DNA of 64,000 bases from Scolanthus callimorphus (lineage: Eukaryota > Cnidaria > Anthozoa > Actiniaria > Edwardsiidae): positions 11,567,399 to 11,631,398 of the forward strand of contig CM066912.1 in NCBI GenBank assembly GCA_033964015.1. The letters are read 5' to 3'. Under the pieces are notes generated by a model. That model was given only the letters and a program-made list of their open reading frames with translations, had not been told where the DNA came from and ran no database searches. Below are positions 10,101 through 19,700 of this stretch, in pieces. The position numbers and the translations under genes are program-made. Positions within the stretch are counted from its first letter, which is position 1; every line of letters begins with the position of its first letter.

Positions 10101-11686
10101 TGTTATTTTCATTTCTATCGAGTTGTTTTGACGTTGGACAGACGATTTCAGAAGAAATGTATCACTTTTGTGACAAAAATAGGTAAGAAAGTTTGATATT
10201 CACCAATGAAGTAATGATGCCATTTTAATGATTTTCACAAAATGTTTTGAAATTATGCGCGATTATACGGGATTTGGCGAATTATGCGGAGAAAGCCAAA
10301 TTATGCGTGTCCGCACCAGCGCATCAAACCATGGGCCCTGATTGGTGCATTCTTGTGTGAATCCTGCTATGTGGCACTCTCAAAAAAGAGTGCACTATGT
10401 CAGGGAACACACAGCTCCTGGAAAACCTGAAATGTACTGGATTTTTATTGTATTCCTTGACAGTCCTTCAAACTCTTGGAATGTCGAACAAAGTCCTGGT
10501 AAACTCCTGGAAAAATGAAACGAATTGGCCGTTTTCACGATGTTGCGCACGCAACATCAATGGGATGAGAACAATGCTTGTCTGTTTTGAATAACAAAAG
10601 CCGTCTTCGCCAGAACAAGTCGGAACGGCTCAAGGGTATTGTTCTCACAACATCGTGAAAACGGTCAAATTCATCATTCACAAAATCAAAAATGTAATTC
10701 TAAAAATCATTTTCAAGATTAAAACATCAAAAATGGAAGTGACAAGGCTGAACATTTTCCTGGAAAACTCCTGGAAAAATTGCGAAACAGCTCCTTAAAA
10801 CCCCTGGATTTTTGTCCAATTTCTGAGTGTACTAACCCTGACAGGTACCCAATGCACTGCAAAGTACTGGTTTTACTTGGCTTGTGGGGAAGCCAAACAG
10901 TGAGCAACATGTATTTTCTCTTGTTTAGCTATTAGGTGTATAGTAGTTTGCTGAAATCATTGCAATTTTGTTCTTAATCTTCATGTGTTTTGTTTTTAAC
11001 TCAGAAAATCCAGATTGCTGCTGTTGTGGGAAACATGGAAGATGACGACAGTAGTACAGGTATATCCACAAGAGTCCAGTCTTTCCTGGAAAGTCCTGGA
11101 ATGTTAAGGAAAATCCTGGAAATCTCCTGGCAAATGTGGTTGAATGAGTCAGTATTGTGAATCTGATTTTGGACTGCTTTTGGACAGCTTTCTTATATTC
11201 CATAGCCAAGGATGGTACAAATTTGTTTGAGCTACAGAAAAGCTTTATTTAAAAAAGGATGATCCAGACATTGTCCAGGTTTGATTCTAGGTTTTTACAA
11301 GCTGGAGCGGTACTTGTGAATTGTCTTTTTAGATTGATGACTATACTTACAGTGTACTTGTGCATGATATTGGTTAAAGAGACCGTGTCAGCCACTTCTT
11401 TGTTATTGTTGTCGTTTGATTTTAGAAGACAAATTACATGTAGAAATAAAAAAACAAAAACAAAGTTTCAGATTTGTTTTACCAAATTCAATCGAGAACA
11501 TTGCTCTATATATTCTTTAAGTCAGCTGATTGAAATAGATGCTTTCTCAGACTTGGTATGTTGCTATGCTGTCAAAATGGCGGCTGACACAGGCTCTTTA
11601 ATACCTTTCAGATCCAGAAACAAGTCAAACAAATGATGGAGGATCAATGGGATGTGGTCTAGTAGATACTATTTTTCTACAAAAAG
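4064..11686 (+). CDS. M1AP: M1AP (meiosis 1 associated protein) homologue, coding exons 1-7 (partial gene)
   Basis: Exons: 4064-4136, 5726-5883, 6781-6877, 7199-7266, 8427-8540, 11005-11059, 11612-11686. They total 640 nt, 213 codons plus 1 nt, with all junction phases agreeing and no internal stop. Diagnostic stretches are QPARVLLVDYQPPFD, VDFFSLVTHLTGP, HVKGSLPRLHSAL, QFKRQSQSLRQ, CQLEITVLSC and VDTIFLQK. They follow human M1AP in order as I recall it (QPPRLLIVHIALP, NFFSLACSLMGP, QVKGNFARLQT, QQFKQYSR, SLEITILTS, VSMEIFF). In mammals M1AP is a germ-cell protein needed for meiosis I and crossover formation in males. The human protein is about 530 residues, so the C-terminal 60% is missing. 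The coding part stops at a good donor, AAG|GTCAGT, after which the satellite array begins. Either intron 7 is giant or the gene is truncated. Confidence 0.82.
4516..4973. mobile_element. 458-bp foldback element in M1AP intron 1
   Basis: The left end GGGGCCGTTTCTCGAAAC and right end (reverse complement) GCCCGTTTCTCGAAAC open a long imperfect inverted repeat of about 120 bp. Shared words are ATTCTCGGGCCCGA and TTTGAAATTTTTAT. GCCAG occurs at both flanks (4511-4515 and 4974-4978) and could be a 5-bp target duplication. A short related piece (GGCCCGAGAATTCTTGA) lies at about 5612-5628. No coding content. Confidence 0.7.
5322..5582. mobile_element. 261-bp MITE with GGGCAATTCCAGAAAATAT ends
   Basis: The ends are inverted copies over about 42 bp (GGGCAATTCCAGAAAATAT, then GTACCCC and GGGCGGCA). 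AAT flanks both sides as a possible 3-bp duplication. The interior is G-rich on the plus strand. It lies in M1AP intron 1 just upstream of exon 2. Confidence 0.72.
5726..5883 (+). CDS. M1AP: M1AP homologue, coding exon 2
   Basis: Acceptor ACTGAACAG before 5726; donor GAG|GTTTGT at 5884. It encodes ARVLLVDYQPPFDSD, then VDFFSLVTHLTGPCR and LFGLFALGKYPE. This is the most conserved N-terminal segment seen, matching the first beta strand and following helix of M1AP. It runs from phase 1 to phase 0. Confidence 0.85.
5991..6091. repeat. 101-bp near-perfect hairpin in M1AP intron 2
   Basis: Left arm ATTACACGGTGG...GAAGATATGAG and right arm CTCACATATCTTC...CAGCGTGTAAT pair over about 45 bp around a short loop near 6036-6044. 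Foldback structure typical of a small MITE; target duplication not clear. Confidence 0.65.
6166..6187. repeat. Perfect 22-bp palindrome
   Basis: ATATCCTCACT followed directly by its exact reverse complement AGTGAGGATAT. It lies in M1AP intron 2, just downstream of the hairpin, and could be part of a larger decayed foldback element. Confidence 0.6.
6781..6877 (+). CDS. M1AP: M1AP homologue, coding exon 3
   Basis: Acceptor TCTTCCAG before 6781; donor CAG|GTTTGT at 6878. It encodes LQHVKGSLPRLHSALED then LKFFAKEKLPATSAS, ending in phase 1. VKG...RL matches the equivalent human segment. Confidence 0.82.
7199..7266 (+). CDS. M1AP: M1AP homologue, coding exon 4, followed by a GC splice donor
   Basis: Acceptor ATCCATAG before 7199. 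It encodes DVLLQGLQDAVIQFKRQ and ends SLRQ in phase 0 at CAG|GCATGT. No GT donor in the vicinity gives the phase needed for exon 5, so a GC-AG intron is the best reading. The acceptor has a weak pyrimidine tract. Confidence 0.72.
7471..7630. mobile_element. 160-bp CAGGG-ended inverted-repeat element (hAT-like ends)
   Basis: It starts CAGGGCTGAAAATT and ends with the complement of CAGGGCTGGAAATT. No 8-bp duplication is evident. Lies in M1AP intron 4. The end sequence resembles hAT-type elements, but without the duplication this is only a suggestion. Confidence 0.5.
7692..7887. mobile_element. 196-bp foldback MITE with AGACCTCCTCGGCTT ends
   Basis: The arms AGACCTCCTCGGCTTTGGCG and, reversed, AGACCTCCTCGGCTTGGGCG continue through GTAATGTTTT, CAGATCATGTG and CCCATGAGTA. 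They pair over about 85 bp per side with few mismatches. TA may be the duplicated target. Lies in M1AP intron 4. Confidence 0.7.
8182..8363. mobile_element. 182-bp CAGGGCCCGACA-ended MITE
   Basis: 12-bp perfect inverted ends CAGGGCCCGACA at 8182 and, reversed, ending at 8363. The interior contains repeated TTGGCGAC words. No matching 8-bp flanks found. It ends about 60 bp before exon 5 of the M1AP homologue. Confidence 0.62.
8427..8540 (+). CDS. M1AP: M1AP homologue, coding exon 5
   Basis: Acceptor CATTGCAG before 8427; donor AAG|GTAATT at 8541. It encodes MTPSSCQLEITVLSC and ELDLGSIK, 38 codons in phase 0. The internal Met is not a start. LEITVL matches the human LEITIL strand. Confidence 0.84.
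9169..10340. mobile_element. 1.17-kb non-autonomous element with CAGGGCCC ends
   Basis: The ends CAGGGCCCGTGGTTTGATGC and, reversed, CAGGGCCCATGGTTTGATGC form an imperfect 21-bp inverted repeat. ATTGGT flanks both sides (9163-9168 and 10341-10346). The word AATTATGCG recurs several times near both ends in opposite sense. The interior has ACGAGAGCT/AGCTCTCGT hairpins at about 9580-9630. No transposase ORF is visible; hAT-like by its ends only. Lies in M1AP intron 5. Confidence 0.7.
10522..10671. mobile_element. 150-bp MITE with CCGTTTTCACGATGTTG ends
   Basis: A 17-bp perfect inverted repeat, CCGTTTTCACGATGTTG (10529-10545 and 10648-10664), extends imperfectly outward (GAATTGG / GAATTTGA). It is inserted among TCCTGGAAA-rich intronic sequence. 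Flank duplication uncertain. Confidence 0.62.
11005..11059 (+). CDS. M1AP: M1AP homologue, coding exon 6
   Basis: Acceptor TTTAACTCAG before 11005; donor CAG|GTATAT at 11060. It encodes KIQIAAVVGNMEDDDSST plus one base. It aligns with the strand after the LEIT helix and the start of the acidic linker in the human protein. Confidence 0.75.
11612..11686 (+). CDS. M1AP: M1AP homologue, coding exon 7 (last one in the window)
   Basis: Acceptor ACCTTTCAG before 11612; donor AAG|GTCAGT at 11687. It encodes DPETSQTNDGGSMGC and LVDTIFLQK plus one base. It continues the acidic linker into the next strand (human VSMEIFF). The 58-bp satellite becomes recognisable 20 bp after the donor G. Confidence 0.75.
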
Positions 11687-11706
11687 GTCAGTATGTATAA
11701 ATTTTA

Positions 11707-14700
11707 CATCAGTGCGCGTGAAGAAGCAACACTTACACGTAATTATCAGCATTAAAAGACAACGAATCAGTGCGCGCGAAGAATCAACATTTACAAGTAA
11801 TTATCAGCATTAGAAGAGAACGAATCAGTGCGCGCGAAAAATCAACATTTACAAGTAATGATAAGCATTAGAAGACAACGAATCAGTGCGCGCGAAGAAT
11901 CAACATTTACAAGTAATATCAGCATTAGAAGACAACGAATCAGTGCGCGCGAAAAATCAACATTTACGAGTAATGATAAGCATTAGAAGACAACGAATCA
12001 GTGCGCGCGAACAATCAACATTTACAAGTAACCATAAGCATTAGAAGACGACGAATCAGTGCCCGCGAAGAATCAACATTTACAAGTAATGATAAGCATT
12101 AGAAGACAACGAATCAGTGCGCGCGAACAATCAACATTTACAAGTAATGATAAGCATTAGAAGACGACGAATCAGTGCCCGCGAAGAATCAACATTTACG
12201 AGTAATGATAAGCATTAGAAGACAACGAATCAGTGCGCGCGAACAATCAACATTTACAAGTAACCATAAGCATTAGAAGACGACGAATCAGTGCCCGCGA
12301 AGAATCAACATTTACAAGTAATGATAAGCATTAGAAGACAACGAATCAGTGCGCGCGAAGAATCAACATTTACAAGTAATGATAAGCATTAGAAGACGAC
12401 GAATCAGTGCCCGCGAAGAATCAACATTTACGAGTAATGATAAGCATTAGAAGACGACGAATCAGTGCGCGCGAAGAATCAACATTTACAAGTAATGATG
12501 AGCATTAGAAGACAACGAATCAGTGCGCGCGAAGAGTCAACATTTACAAGTAACCATAAGCATTAGAAGACAACGAATCAGTGCGCGCGAAGAATCAACA
12601 TTTACATGTAATGATAAGCATTAGAAGACAACGAATCAGTGCGCGCGAACAATCAACATTTGCAAGTAATGATAAGCATTAGAAGACAACGAATCAGTGC
12701 GCGAACAATCAACATTTACACGTAATTGTCAGCATTAGAAGACAACGAATCAGTGCGCGCGAAGAAACAACATTTACACCTAATTATCAGCATTAGAAGA
12801 CAACGAATCAGTGCGCGCGAAGATTCAACATTTACAAGTAATGATAAGCATTAGAAGACGACGAATCAGTGCGCGCGAAGAATCAACATTTACAAGTAAC
12901 CATAAGCATTAGAAGACAACAAATCAGTGCGCGCGAAGAATCAACATTTACATGTAATGATAAGCATTAGAAGACAACGAATCAGTGCGCGCGAACAATC
13001 AACATTTGCAAGTAATGATAAGCATTAGAAGACAACGAATCAGTGCGCGAACAATCAACATTTACACGTAATTGTCAGCATTAGAAGACAACGAATCAGT
13101 GCGCGCGAAGAAACAACATTTACACCTAATTATCAGCATTAGAAGACAACGAATCAGTGCGCGCGAAGATTCAACATTTACAAGTAATGATAAGCATTAG
13201 AAGACGACGAATCAGTGCGCGCGAAGAATCAACATTTACACGTAATGATAAGCATTAGAAGACAACGAATCAGTGCGCGCGAAGAGTCAACATTTACAAG
13301 TAATGATAAGCATTAGAAGACAACGAATCAGTGCGCGCGAAGAGTCAACATTTACAAGTAATGATAAGCATTAGAAGACAACGAATCAGTGCGCGCGAAG
13401 AATCAACATTTACAAGTAATTATCAGCATTAGAAGACAACGAATCAGTGTGCGCGAAGAATCAACATTTATAAGTAATGATAAGCATTAGAAGACAACGA
13501 ATCAGTGCGCGCGAAGAATCAACATTTACATGTAATGATAAGCATTAGAAGGCAACGAATCAGTGCGCGCGAACAATCAACATTTACAAGTAACGATAAG
13601 CATTAGAAGACAACGAATCAGTGCGCGCGAATAATCAACATTTACAAGTAACAACAAGCATTAGAAGACAACGAATCAGTGCGCGCGAAGAATCAACATT
13701 TACATGTAATGATAAGCATTAGAAGACAACGAATCAGTGCGCGAAGAATCAACATTTACATGTAATTATCAGCATTAGAAGACGACGAATCAGTGCGCGC
13801 GAAGAATCAACATTTACATGTAATTATCAGCATTAGAAGACAACGAATCAGTGCGCGCGAACAATCAACATTTACACGTAATTATCAGCATTAGAAGACA
13901 ACGAATCAGTGTGCGCGAAGAATCAACATTTACAAGTAATGATAAGCATTAGAAGACAAGGAATCAGTGTGCGCGAAGAATCAACATTTACAAGTAATGA
14001 TAAGCATTAGAAGACAAGAAATCAGTGTGCGCGAAGAATCAACATTTACAACTAATGATAAGCATTAGAAGACAAGGAATCAGTGCGCGCGAAGAATCAA
14101 CATTTACAAGTAATGATAAGCATTAGAAGACAACGAATCAGTGCGCGCGAACAATCAACATTTGCACGTAATGATAAGCATTAGAAGACAACGTCTCTTT
14201 GCGCTCGAAGAATCAACATTTGCAAGTAATTATCAGCATTAGAAGACAACGAATCAGTGCGCGCGAAGAATCAACATTTACACGTAATGATAAGCATTAG
14301 AAGACAACGAATCAGTGCGCGCGAAGAATCAACACTTATAAGTAATGATAAGCATTAGAAGACAATTAATGAGTGCGCGCGAAGAATCAACATTTACAAG
14401 TAATGATAAGCATTAGAAGACAATGAATCAGTGCGCGCGAAGAATCAACATTTACATGTAATGATAAGCATTAGAAGACAACGAATCAGAGCGCGCGAAG
14501 AATCAACATTTACAAGTAATGATAAGCATTAGAAGACAACGAATCAGTGCGCGCGAAGAATCAACATTTGCAAGTAATGATAAGCATTAGAAGACAACGA
14601 ATCAGTGCGTGCGAACAATCAACATTTACATGTAATTATCAGCATTAGAAGACAACGAATCAGTGCGCGCGAACAATCAACATTTACAAGTAATGATAAG

Positions 14701-16400
14701 CATTAGAAGACAACGAATCAGTGCGCGCGAAGAATCAACATTTACAAGTAATGATAAGCATTAGAAGACAACGAATCAGTGCGCGCGAACAATCAACATT
14801 TACATGTAATGATAAGCATTAGAAGACAACGAATCAGTGCGCTCGAAGAATCAACATTTACAAGTAATGATAAGCATTAGAAGACAACGAATCAGTGCGC
14901 TCGAAGAATCAACATTTACAAGTAATGATAAGCATTAGAAGACAAGGAATCAGTGCGTGCGAAGAATCAACATTTACACGTAATTATCAGCATTAGAAGA
15001 CGACGAATCAGTGCGCGCGAAGAGTCAACATTTACAAGTAATGATAAGCATTAGAAGACAACGAATCAGTGCCCGCGAAGAATCAACATTTACATGTAAT
15101 TATCAGCATTAGAAGACAACGAATCAGTGCGCGCGAAGAATCAAAATTTATAAGTAATGATAAGCATTAGAAGACAATTAATGAGTGCGCACGAAGAATC
15201 AACATTTACAAGTAATTGTCAGCATTGAAGGAGAACGAATCAGAACAATCAACATTTACATGTAATGATAAGCATTAGAAGACAACGAATCAGTGCGCGG
15301 GAACAATCAACATTTACACGTAATTATCAGCATTAGAAGACAACGAATCAGTGCGCGCGAAGAATCAACATTTACAAGAAATTACCTATATTAGAAGACA
15401 ATGAATCAGTGCGCGCTAAAGATCAACATCTAATCTTAATTATCAGCATTAGAACACAACGAATCAGTGCGCACTCGCGAAGAATCAACATTTACAAGAA
15501 ATTGTCTATATTGGAAGACAACGAATCAGTGCGCGCGGATAATCAACATTTACAAGTAATGATGAGCATTATAAGACCATGAATCAATGCTCATGAAGAT
15601 TTACAAGTAATTATAAGTACCAGAAGACAACGAATCAGTGCGCGCGAAGAATCAACATTTACAAGTAAATATAAGCATTAGAAGAGAAGGAATCAGTGCG
15701 CGCAAAGAATCAACATTTATAGATAATGATAAGCATTAGAAGACGAGGATCAGTGCGCGCTAAGAATCAACATTCACGATTAATGATAAGCATTAGAAGA
15801 CAACGAATCAATGCGCTCGATTAGTCGGCATTTATAAGTGATGATCAGCATTAGAAGACAACGAATCAATGCGCATGAAGATTCAACATTTACAAGTAAT
15901 GATCAGAATTAGACGTGAACGACTCAGTTGGCGCGAAGAATCAACATTTACATGTAATGATAAGCATTAGAAGACGATGAATCAGTGCGCGCTGAAGATC
16001 AACATCTAGATCCTAATTCTTCTAATCGTAATTATCAGCATTAGAACACAACGAATCAGTGCGCGCGAGGAATCAACATTTGCAAGTAATTATCGGCATT
16101 AGAAGACAACGAATCAGTGCGCGAGAGGGATCAACGTTTGCAAGTAATTATCAGTATTAGAAGACAACGAATCAATGCGCGCGAAGAATCAACATTTGCA
16201 AGTAATTATCAGCATTAGAAGACAACGAATCAATGCGCACAAATAAACAACATTTACACCTAATGATAAGCATTAGAAGACAACGAATCAGTAAGCGCGA
16301 AAAATCAACATTTACAAGTAATGTTGAGCATTATATGACAACGATTCAGTGTGCGCGAAGAATCAATATTTACAAGTAATGATAAGCATTAGAAGACAAC
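11707..16400 (+). repeat. Left satellite block, increasingly diverged from about 15.2 kb
   Basis: It begins with a degenerate monomer (CATCAGTGCGCGTGAAG) 20 bp from the M1AP exon 7 donor. It is regular to about 15,190, then has many substitutions, truncations and partial monomers (for example 15,221-15,260, 15,590-15,610, 16,000-16,040). This block lacks copies of the inserted 388-bp element and most of the higher-order markers seen further right. Confidence 0.85.
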
Positions 16401-16589
16401 GAATCCGTATGTGTAAATAATCAATATTTACACGAAATAATCAGCATGCGAAAACAAGAAATCTTTTTATGCAAATTTATTGACACTTACACGTAATTAT
16501 CAGCATTAGACGCCAATGAATTATTGCGCGCAAATAATCAAAACTGACAAATTATAATCAGCATTTGAAGACAAGGGAATCAGTGCGCG
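16401..16589 (+). repeat. Degenerate edge block inside the array, copy of the right array edge
   Basis: The sequence from GAATCCGTATGTGTAAATAA through GCATGCGAAAACAAG, CTTTTTATGCAAATTTATT and GAATTATTGCGCGCAAATAA to CAAGGGAATCAGTGCGC is nearly the same as 62,766-62,953, with about a dozen differences. Because the right copy is the true edge of the array, this inner one looks like an older edge that was overrun or duplicated. Confidence 0.85.
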
Positions 16590-16720
16590 AATATTCAAGA
16601 TTTAGATGTTAAATTATCAGCGTTACAAGACCAGGAATCAATGCGCGCGAATAATCAACATTTACATGTAACAATAACCATTAGAAGACACGACATCAGT
16701 GCGCGAGAAAAATCAACATT

Positions 16721-19700
16721 CACAAGTAATGATAAGCATTAGAAGACAATGAATCAGTGCGCGCGAAGAATCAACATTTACAAGTAATGATAAGCATTAG
16801 AAGACAGCGAATCAGTGCGCGCGAAGAATCAACATTTACAAGTAATGATAAGCATTAGAAGACAACGAATCAGTGCGCGCGAAGAATCAACATTTACAAG
16901 TAATGATAAGCATTAGAAGACAATGAATCAGTGCGCGCGAAGAATCAACATTTACATGTAATGATAAGCATTAGAAGACAACGAATCAGTGCGCGCGAAC
17001 AATCAACATTTACAAGTAACCATAAGCATTAGAAGACAACGAATCAGTGCGCGCGAAGAATCAACATTTACAAGTAATGATAAGCATTAGAAGACAATGA
17101 ATCAGTGCGCGCGAAGAATCAACATTTACATGTAATGATAAGCATTAGAAGACAACGAATCAGTGCGCGCGAACAATCAACATTTACACTAATTATCAGC
17201 ATTAGAAGACAACGAATCAGTGCGCGCGAAGAATCAACATTTACAAGTAACCATAAGCATTAGAAGACGACGAATCAGTGCGCGCGAAGAATCAACATTT
17301 ACAAGTAATGATAAGCATTAGAAGACAATGAATCAGTGCGCGCGAAGAATCAACATTTACATGTAATGATAAGCATTAGAAGACAACGAATCAGTGCGCG
17401 CGAACAATCAACATTTACACTAATTATCAGCATTAGAAGACAACGAATCAGTGCGCGCGAAGAATCAACATTTACAAGTAACCATAAGCATTAGAAGACA
17501 ACGAATCAGTGCGCGCGAAGAATCAACATTTACATGTAATGATAAGCATTAGAAGACAACGAATCAGTGCGCGCGAAGAATCAACATTTACAAGTAATGA
17601 TAAGCATTAGAAGACAACGAACCAGTGCGTGCGAAGAATCAACATTTACAAGTAACCATAAGCATTAGAAGACAACGAATCAGTGCGCGCGAAAAATCAA
17701 CATTTACAAGTAACCATAAGCATTAGAAGACAACGAATCAGTGTGCGCGAAGAATCAACATTTACAAGTAATGATAAGCATTAGAAGACAACGAATCAGT
17801 GCGCGCGAACAATCAACATTTACAAGTAACCATAAGCATTAGAAGACAACGAATCAGTGTGCGCGAAGAATCAACATTTACAAGTAATGATAAGCATTAG
17901 AAGACGATGAATCAGTGCGCGCGAACAATCAACATTTACAAGTAACCATAAGCATTAGAAGACAACGAATCAGTGTGCGCGAAGAATCAACATTTACAAG
18001 TAATGATAAGCATTAGAAGACGACGAACCAGTGCGTGCGAAGAATCAACATTTACAAGTAATTATCAGCATTAGAAGACAACGAATCAGTGCGCGCGAAG
18101 AATCAACATTTACAAGTAATGATAAGCATTAGAAGACAACGAATCAGTGCGCGCGAACAATCAACATTTACAAGTAATTATAAGCATTAGAAGACGACGA
18201 ATCAGTGCGCGCGAAGAATCAACATTTACACGTAATGATAAGCATTAGAAGACAACGAATCAGTGCGTGCGAAGAATCAACATTTACGAGTAATGATCAG
18301 CATTAGAAGACAACGAATCAGTGCGCGCGAAGAATCAACATTTACGAGTAATGATAAGCATTAGAAGAGAACGAATCAGTGCGCGCGAAGAAACAACATT
18401 TACACGTAATTATCAGCATTAGAAGACAATGAATCAGTGCGTGCGAAGAATCAACATTTACAAGTAATTATCAGCATTAGAAGACAACGAATCAATGCGC
18501 GAGAGGAATCAACATTTACAAGTAATGATAAGCATTAGAAGACAACGAATCAGTGCGCGAGAGGAATCAACATTTGCAAGTAATGATAAGCATTAGAAGA
18601 CAACGAATAAGAGGGCGCGAATAATCAACATTTACAAGTAATTATAAGCATTAGAAGACAACGAATCAGTGCGCGCGAAGAATCAACATTTACAAGTAAT
18701 GATAAGCATTAGAAGACAACGAATCAGTGCGCGCGAAGAATCAACATTTACAAGTAATGATAAGCATTAGAAGAGAACGAATCAGTGCGCGCGAAGAATC
18801 AACATTTACACGTAATGATAAGCATTAGAAGACAACGTATCAGTGCGCGCGAAGAAACAACATTTACACGTAATGATAAGCATTAGAAGACAACGAATCA
18901 GTGCGCGCGAAGAAACAACATTTACAAGTAATGATAAGCATTAGAAGACAACGAATCAGTGCGCGCGAAGAATCAACATTTACAAGTAATGATAAGCATT
19001 AGAAGAGAACGAATCAGTGCGCGCGAAGAAACAACATTTACACGTAATTATCAGCATTAGAAGACAATGAGTCAGTGCGTGCGAAGAATCAACATTTACA
19101 AGTAATTATCAGCATTAGAAGACAATGAATCAGTGCGTGCGAAGAATCAACATTTACAAGTAATTATCAGCATTAGAAGACAACGAATCAATGCGCGAGA
19201 GGAATCAACATTTACAAGTAATGATAAGCATTAGAAGACAACGAATCAGTGCGCGAGAGGAATCAACATTTGCAAGTAATGATAAGCATTAGAAGACAAC
19301 GAATCAGTGCGCGCGAAGAATCAACATTTACGAGTAATGATAAGCATTAGAAGAGAACGAATCAGTGCGCGCGAAGAATCAACATTTACAAGTAATGATA
19401 AGCATTAGAAGAGAACGAATCAGTGCGCGCGAAGAATCAACATTTACACGTAATGATAAGCATTAGAAGACAACGAATCAGTGCGCGCGAAGAATCAACA
19501 TTTACAAGTAATGATAAGCATTAGAAGACAACGAATCAGTGCGCGCGAAGAATCAACATTTACACGTAATGATAAGCATTAGAAGACAACGAATCAGTGC
19601 GCGCGAAGAACAACATTTACACGTAATTATCAGCATTAGAAGACAATGAATCAGTGCGTGCGAAGAATCAACATTTACAAGTAATTATCAGCATTAGAAG

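Larger units (their letters stand above)
10401..11130. repeat. Dispersed TCCTGGAAA motif cluster in M1AP introns 5 and 6
   Basis: TCCTGGAAA or close variants recur at about 10413, 10504, 10758, 10771, 11086 and 11114-11130. Outer CAGGG (10401) and CCCTG (ending 10840) suggest that the left part may be another inverted-repeat element. Exon 6 lies between the two clusters. Apart from these motifs and the MITE at 10522-10671, I see nothing in introns 5 and 6. Confidence 0.4.

Noticed and set aside
11259..11636. 125-codon ORF before and across M1AP exon 7
   Set aside because: Composition is intron-like and it reads exon 7 in the wrong frame.
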